14,697 nucleotides of DNA, from positions 1 through 14,697 of the forward strand of contig LSSN01002121.1 in assembly GCA_001970855.1 (NCBI GenBank), given 5' to 3'. The DNA comes from Smittium culicis. Lineage: Eukaryota > Kickxellomycota > Harpellomycetes > Harpellales > Legeriomycetaceae. The translations under genes were made by a program, and so were the position numbers. Within the stretch, counting starts at the first letter, position 1, and each line of letters begins with the position of its first letter. Of the stretch, positions 9,403 to 14,697 are shown piece by piece. The notes below the pieces were generated by a model. That model was not told the origin of the DNA. It saw only the letters and a program-made list of their open reading frames with translations, and searched no databases.

Positions 9403-9433
9403 TTACTAACATATACGCCTTACTAACATATAC
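9403..9433. repeat. Two tandem copies of TTACTAACATATAC
   Basis: The 14-mer occurs at 9403-9416 and 9420-9433, separated by GCC (period 17), consistent with a short tandem duplication. Confidence 0.8.
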
Positions 9434-9997
9434 ACCGAAATTGTAAAAAGAAAAATTTGATTTGTTTCTTTTTAAATATAAGTAAATGAAGTTTTTTGCT
9501 TACTTATTGGCGATTCAAATGTGTAGAATAAAAAAAAGCTATACTATTTTTACAATTTTATTATTATAACAGCTTTATTGGGTAATTGTGGTATATTATG
9601 CTTTTCAAACATATAGTTTTCAAAAATATAAAACAAAGGAAAATTATTTTATAAAGCAGTGAAAAAAAAAAGGAATTTATTTTCTTATGGTGATTACTTT
9701 TAAAAAAACTAGTCATTTTATACATTTCCTTTGTCTTTCAGTTTTTTCAGGTTAAGTAATATAAATGAATAATTGTCAATATTATATATTATAAAAATAA
9801 AAAGTTATAGATAATAATTTTTTTTGTGAATTTTCACAAACAAGCGCTAGATGACGGCGAATGGGTTTAAATTCCAAATAAATTTTTTTGATCTAACCAC
9901 ATAATATTAGAATATTTTTCATTTATTTCCCCAAGAAATTTAAATTTCTGATACAAAATTTATAATAGAAAGAATTGGTTGATTTTAGATCTGTCTA

Positions 9998-10011
9998 CCC
10001 CCCCTCCCCCC
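9998..10011. repeat. C-rich tract (C7-T-C6)
   Basis: A pure pyrimidine run in A/T-rich DNA, sharing CCCCCTCC with two other tracts in this window. It is the longest C-rich tract here. Confidence 0.75.
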
Positions 10012-10453
10012 AACTAATATATTTGCTGATAAAGGTTATCATAACTTTTCAATTATCCTATTACCAATTTGTTCCTGATTGATATTTAGAATCTATCAAA
10101 GCTATATCCCAAGACGATTGGAATTTGTGTTACCTAGAATAGCAGAATAAAATATAACTATAATTTAAATTCTTTTCTATCTAAATTGCTTTAAATTATT
10201 GAATGCATTGAATTTTTATGATATATAATTAAATAAGTTATTTGCTACAATTACGAAACAAATCAATTTATGCAAAGGTCTCAAACTATTTTTATTGAAT
10301 ACAGTTGTTTAGATTTGGTGAATTAAATCAATCTAACCCAAGAAATTCTTAGTAAGTAGCTTTTATTGTACTAAATTTTATTGGTACGTTAAAGGTCCTA
10401 GAAAGTATGCGGTAAAATAATTAAGAAAAATCACAATGTATGCAAGGTATTAA

Positions 10454-10948
10454 AAAACTAACCACCTAATACAAACAAATTTCTCTTCTGGTTTTCCGGC
10501 TGCGACCTTAAATGGAAATGAGATCAATCTAACAATCGAAATGCTGAGGCAGGCATTGATTAAAGTGAATTGGATGGCCAAAGTTACAAGTAATCATGGA
10601 ACTAAGCTTGTTCCATCAAAATCAAATTCTTTGGGATTATTGAACTCTTAATCAGATCATAAATCTAACAGTATTAATAAAAAATTGGGTCTTACCCAAA
10701 CGTGGAAATGATCGACATCACTCTTATAAGATAAGCTACAAAAATGGCTAAGACTCACATTGATTTCGAACTCATAACTTGAGCAAAAAATTACCCTTGA
10801 AAGTGCTAAACTAGTCGGTTCTCTTGTTTCGAGATTACTTCCCTCTGAAATCTCAATTCTAAGATTCGGTGATCGATACTTTCATGTAAAGATTGGAGAC
10901 ACAATAATTTTAATTGATATATGTTGTCGTAATTTGTTATTTTTATAA
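10454..10948 (+). pseudogene. Decayed protein-coding frame, possibly VWA-domain-like
   Basis: One plus-strand frame shows protein-like sequence across nearly 500 bp with GC clearly above the flanks, but it is cut by TAA 10649, TGA 10709, TAA 10727 and TAA 10775 before ending at TAA 10946-10948. The first block (65 codons) includes LTIEMLRQALIKVNWMAKVT. The last (56 codons, 10778-10945) includes ESAKLVGSLVSRLLPSEISI followed by LRFGDRY. That helix-then-strand pattern ending in I-x-R-F-G resembles VWA domains such as the C-terminal one of midasin (Mdn1), with ISNS at 10763-10774 where a DxSxS metal site would be expected, but without the aspartate. This is a weak analogy and not an identification. 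The only early ATG is at 10541. The spacing of stops in one frame suggests a gene decaying by point mutations. Confidence 0.35.
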
Positions 10949-12092
10949 ATACTAAAAGTATAGATTAATAAAACTAATGGAGGAAATAGGATATAAAAGT
11001 TTGAACATATTACTTTTCCAAAATTGGGGAAGCATTCGTTTAATTATGTTTGTAAGCATCTACATATTTTTATATTTTTAGAATGTTATTAATTCAAGAA
11101 CAAGATTTAAAATCTGTTATTTTATATAAAAATGGCCATAGTAAATCTTGTGGCTGTATTATAATATAAAAGTGAAAGAACTTGTAATACTTCTCTATCC
11201 TCAATCAAGGGTAATATAATGTTGTGCGAAATTTTAGTATTGTGTGCTTATAAAAGTAAATTATTTAATAGCCTAAGCCACAACAAGGAATTTTACTCTT
11301 AGTAGTTTCACTGCAAGTTAATACAGAAAATTTAAACAGTCGATATTCTTATTTTTAATACTAATATCTACTAGCTGTACAATTTAAAAATTCACTTTTA
11401 TATAGAAATTTCAGAATTCGCATTTATATTGATAGATTTTATTTCTATTATTTAAACTGTGGATGTTAGGCCGAAAGTATATTAAAATGTAAAATATACT
11501 GGGGTTTATATTGTTCACATTAACTTGGCTGTCTTCAACTAAATGAATAATTTATTACAAAATTTCTAGTATATTTATTTTCAATAGTAAAACTAATTGT
11601 TGAAGGAAAAAAAAACTAAGCCACACATTTTTATCCATTTCAAGCCCAGTAATATATTAAACACACTACTACTATAAAAGTGGTATTTTGAACAGAATTA
11701 ATTCAATTCTTCGACTTTAAAATAGCTTGTTTCTCATTAATTTAATAGAAATGGAAAATTTACTTGTAATTTAATTTAAATTAAAGAATTAATAATATCG
11801 AAAACTTGAATTATCCACTGTATCATTTTGTAACTGACTAGTCATTAGTAGCTACTGTTAGAATGGAAAAAATCTGCCCAAATTAAACTAGCATTTATAG
11901 AAATAATTTTCAAAATCCAATACACGTATGTGCAAAAACATCATATTTCTTCACTCTTCAATAGTTTTTAGAATGATGCAGATATCTTATTAATAATTTG
12001 AATTGTAATAAAAAACTGTGAAGAAAAAATCGGACTAAGAAATCAAAGAAAATAAAATTAATAGCTCGAAAAACCTGTGGTTAAAAGAGATA
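10949..12092. other. Intergenic DNA, one short coding-like frame
   Basis: On plus, 11165-11302 (45 codons) reads SERTCNTSLSSIKGNIMLCE and onward, with an internal ATG at 11219. It is somewhat richer in G/C than its flanks but matches nothing I know. The remainder is A/T-rich with no gene. Confidence 0.4.
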
Positions 12093-12284
12093 ATGGCGAT
12101 AATCAATGGAGCTATGGTGTCCGGGACTTTAGTCGGTATTTTTCTCAGAAATTCTTATTTTAAGCTACCCTCAGAGAATCAACACTTAAATCTAAATGAC
12201 AAATTGGACACTGTTTCGAAACCGTTGTTAGCCAGTTCTCCAAGCATTTTTGGTGGAATTTATGAAAACATGGTATTACTCTAA
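12093..12284 (+). CDS. Hypothetical small protein antisense to the RING gene
   Basis: An ATG-started 63-codon frame; the upstream frame is open for another 18 codons back to a TAA at 12036-12038. Residues 3-17 (IINGAMVSGTLVGIF) are hydrophobic and could be a membrane segment. The remainder is polar. Its last 125 bp overlap the RING-H2 coding sequence on the opposite strand. The RING motif is unambiguous, so the overlapping part may only be a shadow of it, but the hydrophobic part lies outside the overlap. I do not recognise a family. Low confidence as a real gene. Confidence 0.2.
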   Translation: MAIINGAMVSGTLVGIFLRNSYFKLPSENQHLNLNDKLDTVSKPLLASSPSIFGGIYENMVLL

Positions 12285-12378
12285 AATGATCGCCAACGTA
12301 CATACCCTCAAAGCATATTGAACACTCTATGGAGTTACGATACTCTAGGTTATCATCTATAGGGGTAAAAGAAACCAT
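12160..12378 (-). CDS. RING-H2 zinc-finger protein (putative E3 ubiquitin ligase)
   Basis: A complete 72-residue protein whose central 42 residues form a RING-H2 finger with all eight zinc ligands: C19, C22, C37, H39, H42, C45, C57, C60 (spacing C-x2-C-x14-C-x-H-x2-H-x2-C-x11-C-x2-C). Ile21, Trp49 and Pro58 occupy positions that in this family contact the E2 enzyme, so a ubiquitin ligase role is likely by family knowledge. No membrane segment or other domain is visible, and it is short even for small RING-H2 proteins. The start at 12378 is the only ATG ahead of the finger, with an in-frame TAA just upstream (12382-12384). No intron is needed. A Ser/Asn/Lys-rich frame lies 83 bp upstream on the same strand, and the two could be separate genes or halves of a split one. 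Its substrates cannot be told. Confidence 0.85.
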   Translation of the reverse strand: MVSFTPIDDNLEYRNSIECSICFEGMYVGDHFRVIPCFHKFHQKCLENWLTTVSKQCPICHLDLSVDSLRVA

Positions 12379-12461
12379 GTATTAGGAATAATTCACGATT
12401 TTTCTTATTCTCGATTTAAATGTTATAATTTATTATTTAGTTGCCATATAATGTAAAACGC

Positions 12462-12806
12462 TTAGTTAGTTCGAGGCAAAAATGGTTTTTTTTTAATTTT
12501 TGTTTTAATACCTTTTGCTTTGGTTTTTTCTGAGTTATATGCGTTACTTGATATCGGGCTGTTTAGTATTGATGTCTTGAGCGTTTTACTTGAATTGGGG
12601 ATATTCTCAAACATTGTTTCAGTTATCTTGACAGATTTGAACCTCATAACTTTATTCAGCGTCATTACTGGGCTGGAATTTGCTTGCTGAGAGCTGTTCA
12701 GAAAATTATTGGCATTATGCGAACTTTGGCTTTTTGGAGTTTTGGTTTTTTTCAAATCTCGAAAGAAGCCAAATAAATCAATATCTAAGTCAAGCCCTAT
12801 ACCTAT
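12462..12806 (-). pseudogene. Ser/Asn/Lys-rich reading frame upstream of the RING gene
   Basis: The frame is open from just after a TAA (12807-12809) to a TAA at 12462-12464, about 114 codons. It begins IGIGLDLDIDLFGFFRDLKK, then passes through a Ser/Asn/Gln-rich middle to a basic C-terminus (KTKIKKKPFLPRTN). The mix looks like real disordered protein and not A/T noise. The first in-frame ATG is at 12665, giving only 67 residues. The sensible sequence upstream of it lacks an ATG, so either the N-terminus is lost, a non-ATG start is used, or the ATG at 12665 is the true start. It ends 83 bp before the RING start. It could have been the disordered N-terminal part of a longer RING protein, but no frame joins them and two or more stops intervene. 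Family unknown. Confidence 0.4.
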
Positions 12807-14697
12807 TTATTTTTAATAATAAAAATTTGAAAAAGTGTATAAAATTTTTAACTCGTGCATTTTTTTAAGCAATATTAAACTGATATTAATCAATTTAGTT
12901 TTAGTTAGCCAGCTGCTTAAATAAAATAAATGTCTGATGAGGTATGTTAATTTAAAATTTAAATGAACTATATTAACTTGATAATGATCCAATTTCATTC
13001 AATTAACAAGGTTGAAAGGAAACTAATAAATAATCATTAAAATTAAGTAAAATACCAAATTTCATTCTATGTGTACGGTTTTCAGATTCTTAATCTTATT
13101 ATTTTTATAAACTATCGGTTTAGTTTAGAAATTTTATAGAAACTTTTTATTAAAATGTTATTGAAATACATATTTTAGTTTGTATTAAGATAGTATGAAA
13201 AATGCTTTATTAAATGAATTTATAATTTATATTCGAAAACTCCTCAAAATATACTTTTTTCATCTTTACCCCTTAATCCCCAATTTGATTTTTCGAAAAT
13301 AAAAAAAGTGAAATTACACAATAAAATATCACCTAAATAATAATATAATCTATTCCTTTCAAAATATTCGCTATAAGATCGGAAAAAAATTATAGGAAAT
13401 TAATAATCAGCAAATAACACCTGAAAATACACACTTCAAGTGAACGAGAGAAAGAAAAAAAAACATCAATATGGAAGATTAATTTGATAATATTATTTTA
13501 TCGTTTTAAAATTTCTACTAATTTCATCTAGACTTTTATTTTTTAAGTCATAATATAAATAATATCTTATATAATTCATGATTCATCCAATGTTTTTATC
13601 TAGTCAAAAATCACAAATAAAACATCTAAGAAAAGGTGTTTAAATTACTTATAAACATCCCTTAAATGTAATTTATTTTGAAAGCTGAGATAAGTTGTTA
13701 CATATCGAAAATCGTTTCTGCGTTACAAACTTTAACTACTAAAAATTTCAATCTTATCAGTCTTACTTTTATTTATAAATTAAATAAAAAAATCTTAAAA
13801 ATAAATCACCTGATAAAGTCAGTTATTAAATCCAAATCTTTTTTTTTATTAGGAAGATTTATTTCAACATAAATAATATAAATCATTTCGTATCATAAAA
13901 TAACCTGAGAAAAAAGTTTCACTATTCAAAGGAATATAATAAGTATAAATTTGAATAAAATAGGGGTGTGATGATAAATGATGAGGAATTTTAAGCGAAA
14001 CGTAGCTATTTTTTTTTGAAATTTTATTTCTCAATAAATTTTAATATAACAATTATCCCCACAATCAATTGAATTTGATTGTATTCTCAAATAAAGTTTA
14101 AAATCAAAAGAAAAGCTAAAAGTAAAATACTAGTAATGAATAAAATTCAGATTCTAGAAATAAACTCCCATATATAAGATTCTTATTAGGAGCGAGTCAA
14201 CTCAATATAGTTAAACGAGGATATATATTAATACTCTCCAAAATAGCATCTGATTTTTATTTTTTATTTTAATATGGTAGTAACTACATATAAACCTATT
14301 TAACTTGAAACCAATATTTTACAGTATAGTATCTCAGCTTTTCGCATGCAACCTCAAAGGATGTATGTCATTGTATATTAATGACAAATAAAGCTATTGT
14401 TTTTACTTTTTCTATTTTGTGTTATTGTGCTGTGTGTATCGAAGCTGTTTTCTAATATATATATTTCTTTTTTAAAATTAAGTGCAATAATTCAATTGAG
14501 CCTCGTTGATTTACTTGAATCCATATTATTATCTAATCTAAATCTTCGAATTTTAGCTCTAGGAGACAGAATGCAGATTCTGCATATTTTTTTATTTATA
14601 TTTTATCAATTACTTGCACATAATTAAACCTAATTGAAAATTTTACATATCTTATTTTTTTTTCACGAAAAATTTATTTATACAATAATAAAAAGTA
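12807..14697. other. AT-rich stretch without a supported gene
   Basis: Nothing recognisable. Two plus-strand open stretches begin at TTG codons with stops close upstream: 13678-13872 (includes AEISCYISKIVSALQTLTTK) and 14397-14627 (a hydrophobic start, then SLVDLLESILLSNLNLRILA). An overlapping frame around 14337-14450 (SFSHATSKDVCHCILMTNKA) is also open. They may be relics, but their lengths are expected by chance. A short C-rich stretch lies at 13269-13280. Confidence 0.5.

Larger units (their letters stand above)
8798..10453. other. AT-rich intergenic DNA with small repeats
   Basis: There is no supported gene. It contains the heptamer repeat at 8909-8931, the 17-bp-period duplication at 9403-9433 and the C-rich tract at 9998-10011. 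Around 10085-10142 a short frame (ESIKAISQDDWNLCYLE) is slightly richer in G/C, but too short to call. Confidence 0.5.

Noticed and set aside
12680..12868. Plus-strand ORF opposite the Ser/Asn/Lys-rich frame
   Set aside because: It begins at TTG, mirrors the minus-strand frame for its first part and becomes A/T noise afterwards.
12813..12998. Minus-strand ORF just upstream of the Ser/Asn/Lys-rich frame
   Set aside because: It was considered as a source of the missing N-terminus, but it is in a different frame, ends before the join and has noise-like composition.

Overview
This window is very AT-rich (about three quarters A+T by eye) and gene-poor. Long stretches hold only A/T homopolymer runs and chance short reading frames. 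Microsporidia are the best fit: single-exon compact genes, a short RING-H2 protein and a decayed non-LTR retrotransposon in an expanded AT-rich genome, as in Hamiltosporidium-like lineages. This is inferred from composition and gene style. No rRNA, tRNA or housekeeping gene fixes the taxon. No operons or credible Shine-Dalgarno-driven genes are seen.

Layout. Positions 1-915 carry the 3' end of a broken LINE-type retrotransposon. The coding frame continues past an in-frame TAG to a TAA at 843, and a perfect 10-bp-arm hairpin lies just downstream. From about 916 to 4460 I find no convincing gene, only short G-rich or C-rich tracts, an (AAT)n run and weak ORFs. Positions 4461-4653 hold four strong inverted repeats in a row plus short matches to U2 spliceosomal RNA. 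This is the best candidate for an unannotated structured RNA. Positions 5444-5875 hold a long open frame without a usable ATG that contains two perfect hairpins. Positions 5876-10450 are mostly empty, with a few higher-GC islands (6024-6130, 6503-6812, 8707-8797) that look like worn coding fragments. Positions 10454-10948 hold one reading frame broken by four stops, whose 3' part faintly resembles a VWA-type domain.

The only gene I regard as intact and recognisable is a 72-residue RING-H2 protein on the minus strand (12160-12378). A Ser/Asn/Lys-rich reading frame lies 83 bp upstream on the same strand (12462-12806), and an antisense ORF overlaps the RING gene on the plus strand (12093-12284). 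Positions 12810-14697 hold no supported gene.

The genes do not form an evident pathway. The picture is one small ubiquitin-pathway gene, a possible snRNA-like locus, and relics of a retroelement and of host genes in degenerating intergenic DNA.
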